Shown: positions 1 to 13,240 of the stretch, piece by piece | How positions within the stretch are numbered: position 1 is the first letter of the stretch | Layout: the number at the start of each line of letters is the position of its first letter | DNA from: Brachyhypopomus gauderio | Taxonomy: Eukaryota; Chordata; Actinopteri; Gymnotiformes; Hypopomidae | DNA length: 64,000 bases | Reading direction: 5' to 3' | NCBI RefSeq assembly: GCF_052324685.1 | Contig: NC_135218.1 | Coordinates: forward strand, 24,604,601-24,668,600 | The notes under the pieces: model-generated | Databases searched by the model: none | What the model was told of the DNA's origin: nothing | The model's input: the letters and a program-made list of their open reading frames with translations, nothing else | Program-made: the position numbers and the translations under genes

Positions 1-55
1 AGCACTTTGTAAGTCGCTCTGGATAAGAGCGTCTGCTAAATGCCGTAAATGTAAA
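1..55 (+). repeat. 3' tail of a fish LINE/SINE family (L2-type tail)
   Basis: The window opens with a segment containing 'ctggataagagcgtctgcta' followed by 'aatgccgtaaatgtaaa'. This resembles the conserved 3' tail shared by many fish L2-type LINEs and the SINEs that use their machinery. The element body lies to the left of the window, so only the tail is visible. Family assignment is from memory of the tail consensus. Confidence 0.6.
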
Positions 56-540
56 ATTGAAACTGTGGTAAGTCACATGGAACCTTATGGAAGAGACTGC
101 TGCACCCCTAACATGTAACTAGCAATCAATTACAGACAATTAAAGCTATATTGGCTTTGTAGGGTGCTTTAACAATTGTTTTTGTTTTGGGATTTTGTTT
201 GTTTTTTGGCAAATAATGACTTTTCATATCATGCAGCTCCACTAGACTAAATTAATGGATTCATCTGGACCCTTATCCCCATGTGGCCTAAATCCTCCTA
301 CAGAGAAACGGCTGTCAACACTTCCCTACTGCACAGACAATTTTCTGCAATTTTGGAATTGGATAGATCCTCAAAGACTAATCTAACTGAAAAGGGCGTC
401 TATAAAACATCTATAAACAGTAGGCATCTTCATCCCCTAGCCCTCTCTTTCAAGCACATAATCAGGCCTGTTGGATAACCAAATGAGGTCTGTGCATCCC
501 AGACTGTTCTAGACAGCGAAGATTGAGCAGTTTTTAATAT
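56..540. other. Intergenic DNA, no gene seen
   Basis: AT-rich sequence between the LINE/SINE tail and the 27-bp minisatellite. I see no exon, RNA gene or clear repeat here. Confidence 0.5.
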
Positions 541-1155
541 GACATCACCACTGGTGGGGACCGCTACGACATCACCACTGGTGGGGACCGCTACGACATC
601 ACCACTGGTGGGGAGAGCTGCGACATCACCACTGGTGGGGAGAGCTGCGATATCACCACTGGTGGGGACCGCTACGACATCACCACTGGTGGGGAGAGCT
701 GTGACATCACCACTGGTGAGGAGAGCTGTGACATCACCACTGGTGGGGACCGCTACGACATCACCACTGGTGGGGAGAGCTGCGACATCACCACTGGTGG
801 GGAGAGCTGTGACATCACCACTGGTGAGGAGAGCTGTGACATCACCACTGGTGGGGAGACCTGCGACATCACCACTGGTGGGGAGACCTGCGACATCACC
901 ACTGGTGGGGACCGCTACGACATCACCACTGGTGGGGAGAGCTGCGACATCACCACTGGTGGGGACCGCTACGACATCACCACTGGTGGGAAGAGCTGCA
1001 ACATCACCACTGGTGGGGAGAGCTGCGACATCACCACTATTGGGGAGAGCTGACATCATCACTGGTGGGGAGAGCTGACATCACCACTGGTGGGGACCGC
1101 TACGACATCACCACTGGTGGGGACCGCTACGACATCACCACTGGTGGGGACCGCT
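541..1155. repeat. 27-bp minisatellite, about 22-23 copies
   Basis: Tandem copies of a 27-bp unit beginning 'gacatcaccactggtgggga' and ending in ccgctac, gagctgcg, gagctgtg or gacctgcg variants. Because 27 is a multiple of three and the unit lacks stops in several frames, long ORFs run through it on both strands. Those ORFs are by-products of the repeat, not genes. A few copies near 1045-1075 lack three bases. Confidence 0.95.
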
Positions 1156-3567
1156 CAAGAATAGCACTGCATTGCATCTGGTGATTACCATGGACCTTGC
1201 GTTCCTCACAATAGCTCTTAGTGAGACAAACCCAGTCCACTCAGAACCTCGTTTTCTCTTGTACGTTCTGATGTATGACTCATGGTGCATGGAGGCAAGT
1301 TCAGACAAACGCAAGCAAGGCAGCTGTATATGAACAACATATTAAATTCGCAGAAGTGATTCAAAGTGCTTTACATAAAGGTGAATATGTTTACACAGCT
1401 CGGAGGGAGGCTCTGTGTAAACATGCCCCACACTCCTGCATTCATAGCCACTGGTGGCCCTGGTTATAATCACAGCTCAAACCATGAGCTTTTCTTGACC
1501 CATGGAGTGTGCAGTGGTTTTATTGGGGAATAGGAGGGTGGTCAACACCTTGTTTGACGCTGATATTTTCTAGTTGGTCTGGTGGAACTCCTGAAAGAGC
1601 TGAATCTGTAGTCTGGTTCAAGCCATTACTTCATGGAGACATGTTTTTATGAATTTTTACAAATATAACAAAGGAAACATTTACATAAGCAAGTGAGACC
1701 ACTGCCACCAGGCTGATAGAAACAGATAAATCAATTTTAGATTCACACTGAAGTAAAAGAGAACAGCCATATATGGTGACAGCGGTGACTGGGGAATCGC
1801 GTGTTTGGGTGTCACTGAAATGTACAAATGTGACCCACAGAATTCCCTTGTGAAAGCATTGGGGAAAACAAAACACAGACACAGTGGAAGGCCTCGAATG
1901 GGACTGGTGTCCAATACCAGTTCAAAGGAACTTAAACTGCTCTGATGCCTGGGATACATGACTGAGTACTACATAAACAAAGATCAGACTGAAAGATCAG
2001 ACTGGAGCATCAGACCATACCTTAAAGCTCCAGACCACGACATCCACAGATTTACCAGCTACCGCTTCAGTAGCGTTTTGCTAGGCCAGCTGACAAAGGA
2101 CTTCGGTAATTTCCCGAATTAAATTAAACTGACCATTCTGTCCTGTTTCACATTAGCAGCTTCAGGTAATTGTGTGTAAGATTACACAAAATGAGTTAAA
2201 GTAGTTGTGACGTGGTCCATTTGTCTGGCAACTCAACGTGCTCTTCCATATGGTGAAATCAGAGACACTGATGTTGTATACACTAGAGGGCAGTGTGTGT
2301 ACATACGCGTGTTTGTTTTTCAAGATCTCCCAACTTATGTTCTGACACTGAGCGTGGAGAGATTCTCCAGCGTAGTTCATTCAAGGACTGAAGGAAAGAG
2401 AGTGATCTCAGGTTCCGTTTTCTCTGGCTTGTGCTCATGGTGCACAGAACCAAATCTCCTAGTAAACAAATTCACGGCCACGACTTTCCCTCCTTCAACG
2501 TGCCAGTAACGATCAGGTAGAGAATTTCTGTAGACGAGGCTTTGCTCTCTCTCCCTCTCTCTTCCGCTGACCCCAGTGGTCCTTGTTTGGTTGTGCAGCC
2601 CAGTGCTTGTTTGCAAACACTGATCTGAGACCTGTTAAGGGTCAGCCTGGACTGAGGGAATGGGTGTAGCCTCACCACAGAGCACTGACCACAAAGCCCC
2701 TGCTATGCAACTTGGCAAAAGTGTCTACCTTTTCTCTTTTTTTTGAGGAAAACACTGCAAACATCCACCCCAGTTCCCAACGTCTGCACCAAATCTTTCT
2801 CTACTCCTATCTGTGCCTTGTTTTGTGCTTTTGTTTCGTTATGTTTTGTTTGCAGGGCTGTTTCTCAGCAACGTTAACTGTGGTGACCTTGGACTTCGTA
2901 CATCTCAGGACGTTTAAGTGCTGAAGGGGGAGGAGGGTGGTTGTGGTTGGGTGGGGTTGTGTTGGGGTGGCGTGGCATGATGTAGCGAGTGCAAGTGTAT
3001 GGTCCCTGGTGTGCCTGTCGCAGTGCCAAGTCATGCGTGTGTGTTTCTTACTCTCCACCTTTCTTGTCCTCTTTCCATCTGTCTGTTTCTCTCTTGTAGA
3101 TTCTGTAACGTGGTGGGTATGGTGCCATAACCCGGCTTGGACTGGCCCAATAAGCCGTGATGTAAGTAGTGAGTGCGAGAGTAATACACATGCACAGTGG
3201 CAAAAATACCAACACAAAATGACGCGGAAAACTCAACGCATACAACGCAAAACTCACCCGTAGCGAGAGGGGAGAAAAATAAAGGCAACTCAAAAGACGT
3301 GGAAAAAAACTCGTCGCGTAAAAACGAAAGCAAGAATGCCAGGGGAAGTAACAAAACAAAACCTTCCCAAAATAAATGAATAACAGATAGGAAAAGAAAC
3401 AGATGGAGGAAAACTTGAGATAGGCCAGGTAGCGGCGCAGGAGATAGAAACCCGAATAAGTGACAGGATTAACAAGCGAGAGAGGAAGGTGGCGAGACAC
3501 CTCACAACACAGCGCTATGACAGAGAAAGCAGAGAAGGGCTGAAGTCGTACCGGCATGACCAAAACG
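1156..3567. other. Intergenic DNA, no gene seen
   Basis: No convincing exon, RNA gene or mobile element was recognised. Short ORFs show no recognisable domain and have no splice or synteny support. A G-rich stretch (about 2926-2975, ggggtgg-type) is the only compositional feature. Confidence 0.45.
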
Positions 3568-3680
3568 AATCAGCAATGATCCGTCTCCACAAGCTTCCTT
3601 AAAAGAAGTCATGGCCACAGGTGAAACGGATCATTGCTGATTGCGCCGAGTCAGTCTAGGACTGACTCGCTCTTGTGGAG
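3568..3680. repeat. Cluster of inverted repeats and hairpins
   Basis: Three inverted pairs sit in 113 bp: 3568-3584 with 3626-3642 (17 bp, perfect), 3585-3593 with 3672-3680 (9 bp, perfect), and a hairpin at 3647-3669 with 10-bp arms (cgagtcagtc) and a 3-nt loop. The first two left arms are adjacent. This could be the remains of a small foldback element. No function is assigned. Confidence 0.7.
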
Positions 3681-6300
3681 GTAGAAGGCGTGGCATCTGA
3701 GCCAGCCCTGACATCTGTCTTTCTCTCTCTACCTTGCTCCATATTCCCTCCAGATTAACAGGTCCAGGACATAGCTGAGTGGCCTCTCATAATCGCTCAT
3801 CCCCATTAAAGGCACAGAACTAAAATAAGCAAGGGCAATGACTCTGGCTAATTTTAGTGCTCTGCCTCAAACCCTCAGGCCAGCGACTGAGAGGGTCTCC
3901 GTTAGCGGTCTCCGTTAGCGGTCTCCGTTAGCGGTCTCCATTAGCGATATGCTGCTCTTATCATCTGATGAGCTTCTCCCCTATGAATGTTCATAAGAAA
4001 TAAAGCAGTACCACAGTACAACGTTGTGGGCATTGTCTGACTTTAGCTTTTCATATGAGACATGTGTTCATGTCCATAGGTCTCGCAGAGCCAGATGTAT
4101 TTGGGGAAGGGACTCCAGACAGATCCTGTAGATACTCCCTCCTGCAGTTTAGTTCCAGCCCTAATCTAGCACATTTGCCTCAGGCCATTAGTAGCATCTG
4201 AATATTCGGGCCATATGTGTTAGACTGGGGTGGGGCTCCACTGGACCATAGAGATAGAGGAGTAGAACCTCACCAGTGGTCCATACATGTGGTCCATGTG
4301 TTGTTCTGTGGTTCAGCTCTGACCCTCAGTGGACCTCCAACGAGACTGACTGCAGCTCGTAAAGAGACCGAAACAAAACTGAAGTTCCCCTGGCGGGCGG
4401 CTAGAAACAATATTGCAATACCGAGGAGAAAGAAGACCCTGGCAGGCACATGAATAAGCAATTAACATGGCAAACAAACTCCAGGAGGAGAGGGATTCAC
4501 TGCACTAGGGGAGGACGGAGGAGAGGCAAGCAGGCACGTGGGTCTCAGCTCCTCCGGGGTAGAGGGCTTAGAGCAGGGCTGGGCCCCAAACCACAACACT
4601 CCCTCTCTCTCACCCTCTCTTTCTCTTTCTCTCTAATCAAGGTTCAGGATGCAGACACCATTTTTGGAGAAGCTAATGACTCTGAGGGGGATGCGTGGAA
4701 AACGTTTAGAGCGCTGCCTGAGGTGAACGCCAAAGACCAGTCTAGCCTGTAATCTCTCAGCGCTGTTTTTAATGGCAGTACCAGAACACATTAGGCAGAC
4801 AGACAGGAGAGTTGTTTCTCCAGAATAAGACCTTTTTTCTGTTCTGTTCTGTTCTATTCCATTCGATTCTATTCTGGCACAAACCAATCTGATACAAATT
4901 TGCTTTGCTGCTGAATTTAATCATATTACTTTGAATATAAAAAACATATATTTACATAATACAAGCAATCCTCTATTCACATATACAAAAGTGCACCTTT
5001 ACCAGTAAACCTGCAGTTTAGCACCTGTTATTCATCATACAGCACCAATTTTATGGTCCAATCTGTGAAACCTGCAAAAAGCAGGCTAGCGTTGAAGTCC
5101 CTGTTTTAATGAAATTGGAGTTGGGGATGGGATGACATAATTTTAATAGCTGACATATGTAGTCCCTGGAGAATGAGGAGGGAAGTTTGGTTTGCCAGGC
5201 TGGTAATCAGGTCCAAATGCAGTTTGGTGGCAGTAGGTCATAACACAGTAACACAGTACTAAAAAAAGTGCTTTTTTCCGGAAGGCCTGATCACAGGGAA
5301 GAAAATATTAACTCAGTTTTGAAGTTTCTTTGAGAGCTGATGTTCGATCGTAGCTTTGATTCCGACCCTCATGGGGTCCACAGTGACATCTGGTTTGGAC
5401 GCAGTATAATTAAAATGGAAGGGAACGTGATTGATTGCTGCAAATTTCAATGGCAGGGGTAAATAAAACCACTGAGCGAATGTTTCAGAGACCAGTGTGT
5501 GTCCGTCTACACACAGCTCACTTGTTTTTGATACCGGGTGTGGTTAAAGCTGGCATGGTAATGTTCTTGGTCCAGCCAAATGCTGCTTCATTCTGAGTCA
5601 ATATTTGGCTATAGGATCACCTGAAAAAGCTTGAAGACAGATTTGGCTGTGATATAGCAGCACCGTGCTCTGTCATGGAATGACATTTGATCTGGACGTC
5701 ATCACCTTTGAGTTTGGCTGTTGTAAGGCGGACACAGACAAGCCCAGCCTGTGTTCCTGTGAGCTAATCTGAAAGATAAGATGCACAAAACCTACATTTC
5801 ACCTCAAGGCGGTACTAGAATCCAGATCTCAGGGCTACACAGAATCCAGGGCTCACGATCCAAAGCCTGCGTTCTCCGGAAGCCTCTACCTGGGCCGTTA
5901 CGTCCATGGTTTCCATATACTGCAGCTACAGGGTTAACATAACAAGCTCCAAATTTTGGGAGTGCCCCTCAGTCCTGTGTAACACATCCTGTCCCATGGC
6001 AGAGTTCCCACAAGCCCTGTTTAAGTGTTCACGCAGGCGTAGCAATACTGCTGAATTAACTCAAGCTGTGAGCTGCATGATCTGCCCAGATCTGGCAGCA
6101 AAATGACTTTAATGGCAAACAAAGATTATCCCAGGGAGTTCTTTCACCTGCATCTACTTTTCTTTGCTGTATTAGTGACCATTACTGGCATTAACGAAAT
6201 CCTTCTAGGTTCTAGGTGACCACTTAAGTGCTTATAAGAAGAAGAGGACCATGGGTGATTTATTTCTAACCTAACAAGAATCAATCTAACAAAAAATATT
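3681..6300. other. Intergenic DNA, small tandem repeat only
   Basis: A 13-bp unit (ggtctccgttagc) is repeated four times at about 3894-3946. Otherwise I see no gene or mobile element. ORFs of 66-100 codons here have no recognisable domain. Confidence 0.45.
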
Positions 6301-6302
6301 TC

Positions 6303-6344
<42 letters not shown>

Positions 6345-6367
6345 CCTCCTCTCTCTCTCTGTGGCTC

Positions 6368-6427
<60 letters not shown>

Positions 6428-6449
6428 CTCTCTCTCTCTCTCTCTGTGG

Positions 6450-6522
<73 letters not shown>
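6303..6522. repeat. (CT)n microsatellite, interrupted
   Basis: About 220 bp of CT dinucleotides with ccctcc and gtgg interruptions. The serine/leucine and arginine/glutamate ORFs across it are translations of the repeat. Confidence 0.95.
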
Positions 6523-6523
<1 letters not shown>

Positions 6524-6948
6524 CCTCTTCTTGTGTCTCCATCTGTCTCTGTGTCTCTGGTAGTGATTATAAAGAGCTGGTTTGATTCCTCATTTCTGGT
6601 CTCTATAAAAACAGCAGCTCTGAACCAGCGGGTTTTCCTTCCCCAGACAGATGCGTGTTCCCTCGTAGCCCTCAGTTCACACTCTCTGTCTTCAACTCCA
6701 ATCAGTATCACTCTCTCCATACAGCCTAGGTGCTTTTTACTCACATTTCACTATGTCAAACTTTAAATCTTTTTGACCCCGTGGTAATCACAGAAATGTA
6801 CCACAGGGTCTATATAAACAATTTGGGTTCAGGCTTCTCAAAGGTGTGAAGACGGTCAGAAGGGTCAGCTCTGTCTGTGGTCGTTACTCAGGCGCCGTGT
6901 CATTGGCTGCTTTGTGAGCCGTAACCCGTTACTGTGTAATGAGGGGCG

Positions 6949-7007
6949 ATGATGATGATGATGATGATGATACAGCAGAGCCAGCTGTCATTACCGAACA
7001 CCTCCGG

Positions 7008-7062
<55 letters not shown>
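6949..7062. repeat. (GAT)n and (CA)n microsatellites
   Basis: A short (GAT)n run at 6949-6971 is followed by a (CA)n run at about 7011-7062, about 380 bp beyond the C1QTNF6 stop codon. It may lie in that gene's 3' UTR. Confidence 0.9.
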
Positions 7063-7063
<1 letters not shown>

Positions 7064-7441
7064 GGTTGGTTCCAGACTCCCAGGCAGCTCGGTGGTCCAG
7101 GACAGATTCTGATGTAAGACTGGTCTATTTTCCGAGTGAAACACCCTCCAGACAAGGACGTGTGGATCGGAAGGACTCGCCTGCTCTCCCATTACAGATG
7201 GACGGTCCTAATTAATTCTACATCATCTACACTCATAGATTCATTGTGAAGCCTAAAAAACAAAGTGAAGTGTTGGCGAGACGACGCTGTTTAGCACCTA
7301 AACTTTAGTCATTTACAGCAAAGTGTTGCTAATGAAAAACGCATCGCGGCATCGTCGACGTCAGAGAGCACCGTCCACCCACGTCTTCCCTGAGAGACCC
7401 TGAAAGAAGCATGCGTGTCCCCCGTCCGCCCGCTCCACACG

Positions 7442-8560
7442 CTAGTCCGCGGGGGCCACCAGGTAGCCGCTGAAGGTGATGTAGACGTCAACGTCGTCGC
7501 TGTAGACGGCGTTCTCGCGCTCCCGCTTGTACAGGCGCACCCAGACCTCGTCGGCGAGGTCCAGCTGCAGCATCAGACTCTGGCTCTGCATGATGGAGCG
7601 ATCGCTGGGCTGGGCGTACAAGATGGCCTGCTCCTGCTCGTTACGCATCACGTGCAGGTACGTCTCCTTGAAGTTCCACGTGTGCACGTTGACGCTAAAG
7701 AAGTAAACGCCCGCCACGTAGCAGTGGAACTTGCCCTTGAACATGCTGAAGTGCTCGTCCAGGTTGACGAAGACGGTGTCGAAGAGCAGTGGCTGGTAGT
7801 AGTCCACGCTGTGGAGGGCCTTGCGCCGGCCCACGGAGAAGGCCGAGTGGTGCTTCTTGCACGGGTCTCCGGGCGCACCCGCCTGGCCTTTGCTGCCCTT
7901 GGCACCCGTGAAGCCCTTGGAGCCCGGAGGGCCTTCTGCTCCGGCCTTTCCGGGAGTGCCCCTCTCCCCACGATCTCCTTTATCTCCTGTAGAGGAGCAA
8001 CGGAGGGGTAAAGTGACAGGAGGCGAGAGGATGTGTGAAGACACTACTGAAGTACTTGATATGAGAGTGTGTGAATTAGAGGCAGTGTTAATGGGTGAAT
8101 ATATAAATGAGCAAACGCATGGAATGAGTTTTATTATGAGCTGGGTGAGTGAGTGGACAAGTGAGTGAGTGAATGAGTGAGTGAGTGGACGAGTGTGTCA
8201 GTGAGTGAATGAGTGTGCACTTTAGTGAATGAGTGAGTGACTGAGAGGACATACCTCTAACAGCACCTGTTTGTTATGTAACATAAATACGTCTCATCTC
8301 TTACACAGCAGTAATTAAATAGGCTCAGTGAACAAGGCTAAACCATGCCTAACGTGTCATGACCGCTCACCATGACATGATGGCCTATCGCTGCTTATGG
8401 AAATGAGTGATCGCCTTTAGCCTTTATAGAAGCTTCATTTTAAACCCCCCTGTCGAGCTTTATCTATTGGCTGTTCCCTAACCCCAATGGAGCTTTAAAC
8501 CCTGCAGTCTGCAGCGTGATGCTTGAATCTGAGACGCCCAGACCGCTCTCTCTCTCTCTC

Positions 8561-8598
<38 letters not shown>

Positions 8599-9730
8599 GT
8601 CAGAACACAGGCAAACACAACACATGCTGCTGCTTGTAGCTCACTGCCACATAAGCACATTGGCTGCCAGGTTTGAACGCATGTGCAGCCCTGAAAGTGC
8701 CTCGTAGAACGGACTCCTCCAGAGTGGTGGGGTTTCTGACTAAGACGGTACTGGGGAGGCGGGCCGTACCACTTGGGGGGGTGTTTCCATGGATAAATAG
8801 TAGGTCAAGAGTTGGTTACAACCTTTAATTTTTTTTTTCAGAATGTGCATGTACAGGGAATTGTGTGTCATCTCATTGTGGTGTCTTCATGTGGGCATTT
8901 GTGAGACAAAGCCTGTGTGCGTATGAGAAACTGCTTGTGCTTGAGACTGACATGAAAAAGAGAGAGAATAAAAGAGAAAATGATTATCAGTGGGAGAAAG
9001 TAAGAGAGTGAGGGGGCGTGGCTTTAGGCAGCCGTTGGGGGTCATCTCTGGGTTACACCTGATATAGGACACCTGATATGCATCTGATCCCATCTGATTA
9101 AGTACCATAGATGAAACAGAAAAGGACTTTGCTGTGTTAATTAGACACACACGCTGAGCTCTACAGTTGCTCTCTTCATGTGTCGTTGGGAAAGTACTTT
9201 ATAGATGAGTCACAGCCCCAGTGGATTTAAGCAGCTTAATTCATCTGTTTCTCTGAAAGATGAGACAACCCACATAAAAACGAAGCTATAACATCTACAT
9301 GCAAAACCCTTAAGCTATCATACATGTAAAAGCTACAGCACAGCGTATGGTGATATTATTAAAAGTAATCAAAATAAATAAAAGTATTCTGTTTACAAAG
9401 AAAGAACTTCAAAAATTGTAAAATCATCTTGATATCTAAGTTGGCTATAATAGCTACTAAAACTACATTTTGTTATTGTCTGTATTAGGAAAATGCCCTT
9501 ATTCCTTGAGTATCCCATCTTAGACTTACCTTTGAGAATGGTCATGTTAATGAATGTGCGGACCTCTGGCGTCTGATTGGCCACGGGGCGAGAGGCGGGG
9601 CTTAGAGGCGGGTCTAGGTGATCACAACACCTGCGGCAGTATTTTGGCGGCAACCTGGAGGGGGAGGGGACAGAGGCAACCAGGGGGAGAAGCAACAACG
9701 TCGGTAGAAAGAATCCAGACATGACCACAC
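7442..9730 (-). CDS. C1QTNF6: Complement C1q tumor necrosis factor-related protein 6 (CTRP6)
   Basis: Secreted collagen/C1q-family protein, expected to trimerise through its C1q head and act extracellularly. Two coding exons: 9722-9530 (exon from about 9730, acceptor ctccag; donor AAAG|GTAAGT) and 7986-7442 (acceptor ctctacag), joined in phase 1, giving 245 residues and stop TAG at 7442-7444. The start begins [15 protein letters not shown], a signal peptide. A cysteine pair (RRCC) and an N-glycosylation site (NMT) follow. Then come 14 Gly-X-Y triplets from GDKGDRGER to GAPGDP and a C-terminal C1q domain containing [46 protein letters not shown] and [15 protein letters not shown]. The 14 triplets and these motifs match the CTRP6 paralogue specifically. 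A non-coding 5' exon probably exists upstream but was not located. Human C1QTNF6 neighbours IL2RB and TMPRSS6, which agrees with this window. Confidence 0.94.
8046..9520 (-). other. C1QTNF6: C1QTNF6 intron
   Basis: Lies within the intron between 7987 and 9529. It contains a tandem gtgagtga stretch (about 8145-8240) and a (CT)n microsatellite at about 8547-8595. No other gene is seen in it. Confidence 0.75.
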
Positions 9731-9739
9731 CTGGAGGGA

Positions 9740-12080
9740 GAGAGATGTAGAGATAAAGAGAGAGACGGAGTGAGAGAGAGATCACAGAGAGAATGAGAGA
9801 GAGAGAGAGGAGAGAGAGAGATCAGAGAGAGGGAGAGAGATCAGAGAGAGAGAGAGATTATAATTTCTCATAATCCTCTGTGAGGTCAAAAGGATATCCA
9901 ATGTTCTCATTGTTGGTGATAATTGGTAGACCCTCAGAGTTATTGTGGCGAATGCTTGGTTAATTCATTAAGAAAGGACTGTTAAAAATAAACAAAGCTT
10001 AATCTGATAACACCATTAACTACAACATCTCCAGTGTGGACAGATCATTGTGAAATGGATTAACAAGTGATAGGACTGGTTTGCCAGTTTGAATTGAGCT
10101 TTGTATACTAAGGAGCTTTTAGATACCAGGCATAAACAGCACTGTGTGGAGTAAACACTGGTTCTGGTATTTGTCTAGTGACTGTGTTTATTACAGCAGG
10201 ACGTCTGTCGTGAACCGTGTGTTTTCAGACTGGTGCCAGTAGGGTTGCCCACAGGAAGCTGCTCACTGCTCGTGATTTTCTGAAGTCCAGCAGAAAGGTT
10301 GTGAATCTAATATATTTTGACAAATGGAGAAATAGTGTGTCCTTGCTTGAAACTATAATAAACAGAGAAGGAGGGAGGGAGGGAGAGAGAGATGGGGAGA
10401 TTGCTTTTTTCACTAATCTCCTCTCCTCTTCTAGTTTTCCTAAAACCAAATTCTCCCAGTTTGTCACATTATTCCCACTGTTACCAGTTTTGAAATCTCA
10501 GTGGTATTATGTAAATGCCAGACAGCATCTGCAATTGTACAGCACCAAAATAAGCTCTTTATTGTTATGATATATGTTAAGTGACATGTAGAAACATTCA
10601 GTGCAAATAAAAATCAATGCAACGAAATGAGAATTCTTTAACGTTGTTATTGATGTTTTGTGAGAGCTCGGTTACCAAACTTCTCCATTAGCTTTGACCT
10701 GGAAAAATGTGCAGACTAGTCAGAAAACAAGCGGCCTCAACACACAGGATGGCGGGTGAGATCACTTGGACTGGGTAAAGTCCAGGTGCTGCCAAAGTCA
10801 AAAGAGAGTCGGACAGCAGAATTAACCATTGGTCAACACCACTTCTCATTTCTGAACAGATTAGCAATAGCTGCCCTGATTAACTCCTTTGTTGATATTT
10901 TCTTGGGTGGCCTAAGGCTTAGGGACAGTGTTGTATATGGAGGTGCTTTTAAGCCATTCCTGCATCAGGGAAGCCCATATAAATGCCTGATAAATATTAT
11001 TACAAATTGCTGAATTTTTAATGGAATATGTCCAGCCATTGGTTATTTAGCACTCCAGTATTAGCCATCAGTAATCCTGCCACTTTGGTCCTCCACAAAT
11101 CCCTCTAATTCCAGTAATTCCACTGGGTGTAACTCACTAGCTTTTCAGTTCCAAATGTACTTACTTACCAACTCTATTGCCAGAGAATGCTCATATAAAC
11201 TCAGCAGGAATTCAGTGAGCATGTTGTACTAGATTTCAGCTCTTCAACTAGCATCATATTAGTGTAAATGTTAATGCTTCAGTTTGGCGGATAAATTGTA
11301 AGCATGAAGCAAAGACCAGAGTCACGTCTGCGACTGCTATTTTCAAATATAATTTTTATTTTTGTCTAGCATCGTCTGGTTCTGAACGCAGGAGTCCAGT
11401 GTTGAAGGGGGAAGCAACTAATATTGTTTTTTTCTTTTTATAAAGTATTTGTTTATTGGTAATCTCTTGAGATGTTAAGATCCAACCCAAACACTTCGCT
11501 CAGGTTTGGCAGGCCCGATATATCTGTGGTGGTTCTATCACACAGGCCCTGGGCCCAGATCCACACTGCTGACAGATACTGTCCTCAGAAAACCTTTGCT
11601 TCCAGCCAGAGACTCAAACTCACAGGCTGATCACGGAGATGCAGCCAGTGTAATTCCTCTTAATCCAGGGATGTCAGACACCAGCCCAGAAGAATCAGAG
11701 TTTACTGCTTTTTCTGACTTTATTTCACAATCAAATAAACAAGTCCTTCACCAGAGTGACTGATGCATTTAAGACAAGTCATATTCACTATTATAATTAG
11801 TTTCATTAACCTTTATACTTATTATAGCTTATTAACTTCATGATCTTTTATAACTCATATTCATTTTTGCTATAGTAAAACACTTGATACATTAAGCATA
11901 AACTGTATTAGTCCAGGTTACAAATATGACACAGCATTTCAGAGGTCTCGATATTTAGGGACATCTTCTTGGCGCCCTCATAAATAGCCCAATAAAACCG
12001 TGTAAGAGTTATTGTATTCTGATCCTGCAAGCTTTGGCTGGATGAACTGTACTTCACATGCTGAAGCTTTGGGTTTATAA
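9740..12080. other. Upstream flank of C1QTNF6, GA-rich then ordinary sequence
   Basis: GA-rich simple repeat at about 9745-9860 directly upstream of the first recognised C1QTNF6 coding exon. A short gagg/ggga purine run is at about 10366-10395. No exon or mobile element was recognised in the rest. Confidence 0.45.
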
Positions 12081-12081
12081 A

Positions 12082-12083
<2 letters not shown>

Positions 12084-12170
<87 letters not shown>
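12084..12170. repeat. (GA)n microsatellite
   Basis: Uninterrupted GA dinucleotide run of about 86 bp. Confidence 0.97.
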
Positions 12171-12174
<4 letters not shown>

Positions 12175-13202
12175 CCACAGTGTTTTACACTGTTAGAGGA
12201 ATGCTAAACAGAGTTTTGCGGAGGTTTTGCTCCCCCATTTTTCACAAGAGGCAGTTTTTGGATTTCTTTAGATGATTAAATACGCTGTCAACCTCTTTTT
12301 CTTTTTTCTTTTTGTTCTTTTTCTGGTTTTCTACTCCCCTTCTTGTTTCACTGGCCATTTAAAGTTTCGCTGAATTTTAAATTAAGGCAAGTTTAATTTG
12401 CAACATCTTTCTTGTACTCAATCAATACCCCTCAACCCCACCCCGCCGCCACCACCACACACCACCACCCACCACCACCCACCACTCGATTATTTATTTA
12501 TGTATTTATCAATGAAAATGTACCATGCACTTAGAAATATCAAGCCTGCCCTTTCAAACACAGCGTGACGCCGCATTTCCTGCAGCGATATGGAACTACA
12601 CGTTTGGTTAACAATTAGTATTTTGTTTGTTTGTTTGTTTTGTTTTGGGGGAGATGCATAGGCTACAGCACTAAACTTTAAAAGTTTAGCTACCATTCCC
12701 TGACTTTAAAAAAGCTATTATTAGTTATTAGTTATTAGTCTACCCATTGCCAAGAGCCTAAACAAGACAAGAAAATACTTTTAAACTATTCAGTAATTCC
12801 TGAATCTAAAATCTCCTTCAGAAATCCAGATGTTTAAATTCCGCAAAGGAGCCACGTCCTCACAGGAAACCACAGAAATGACTGGATAAGGTTTGGAGGT
12901 TGTATGCACGCATGTCATCTTTTGTACAAAATCATATGTACCCAGAGTCGGCAAGAAACGTTCAAGTCTCCTGGGATCTGAACATTAATCGAAGTATTTT
13001 TACGACTTTATTACCTGGATATCTTAATTATTTTGATGACGTGTCTCGCCTATATTTACCAGCTCTACTTTAATGAAAACCCGGTAAAGTTCAAATATTT
13101 CTATTAATTTTCTTAAATGTCACTTACCGCTGGATCCTCATGCAGCCGATACAGTTCCAGCGTTTTTTACGATCAGCTGCGACCTGAGCGCGTTTCACTG
13201 TC

Positions 13203-13240
<38 letters not shown>

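Noticed and set aside
430..1078. Long ORFs on both strands in the 541-1155 repeat
   Set aside because: Perfectly periodic translations of a 27-bp minisatellite. No splice signals, domain or start context.
4217..4752. ORFs of 78-100 codons as candidate small genes
   Set aside because: No recognisable domain, splice support or coding periodicity that I could judge.
6144..6766. Arg/Glu-rich and Ser/Leu-rich ORFs
   Set aside because: Translations of a (CT)n/(GA)n microsatellite.
7415..8168. Plus-strand ORFs of 198 and 115 codons over the C1q exon
   Set aside because: Antisense shadows of the GC-rich C1QTNF6 exon.
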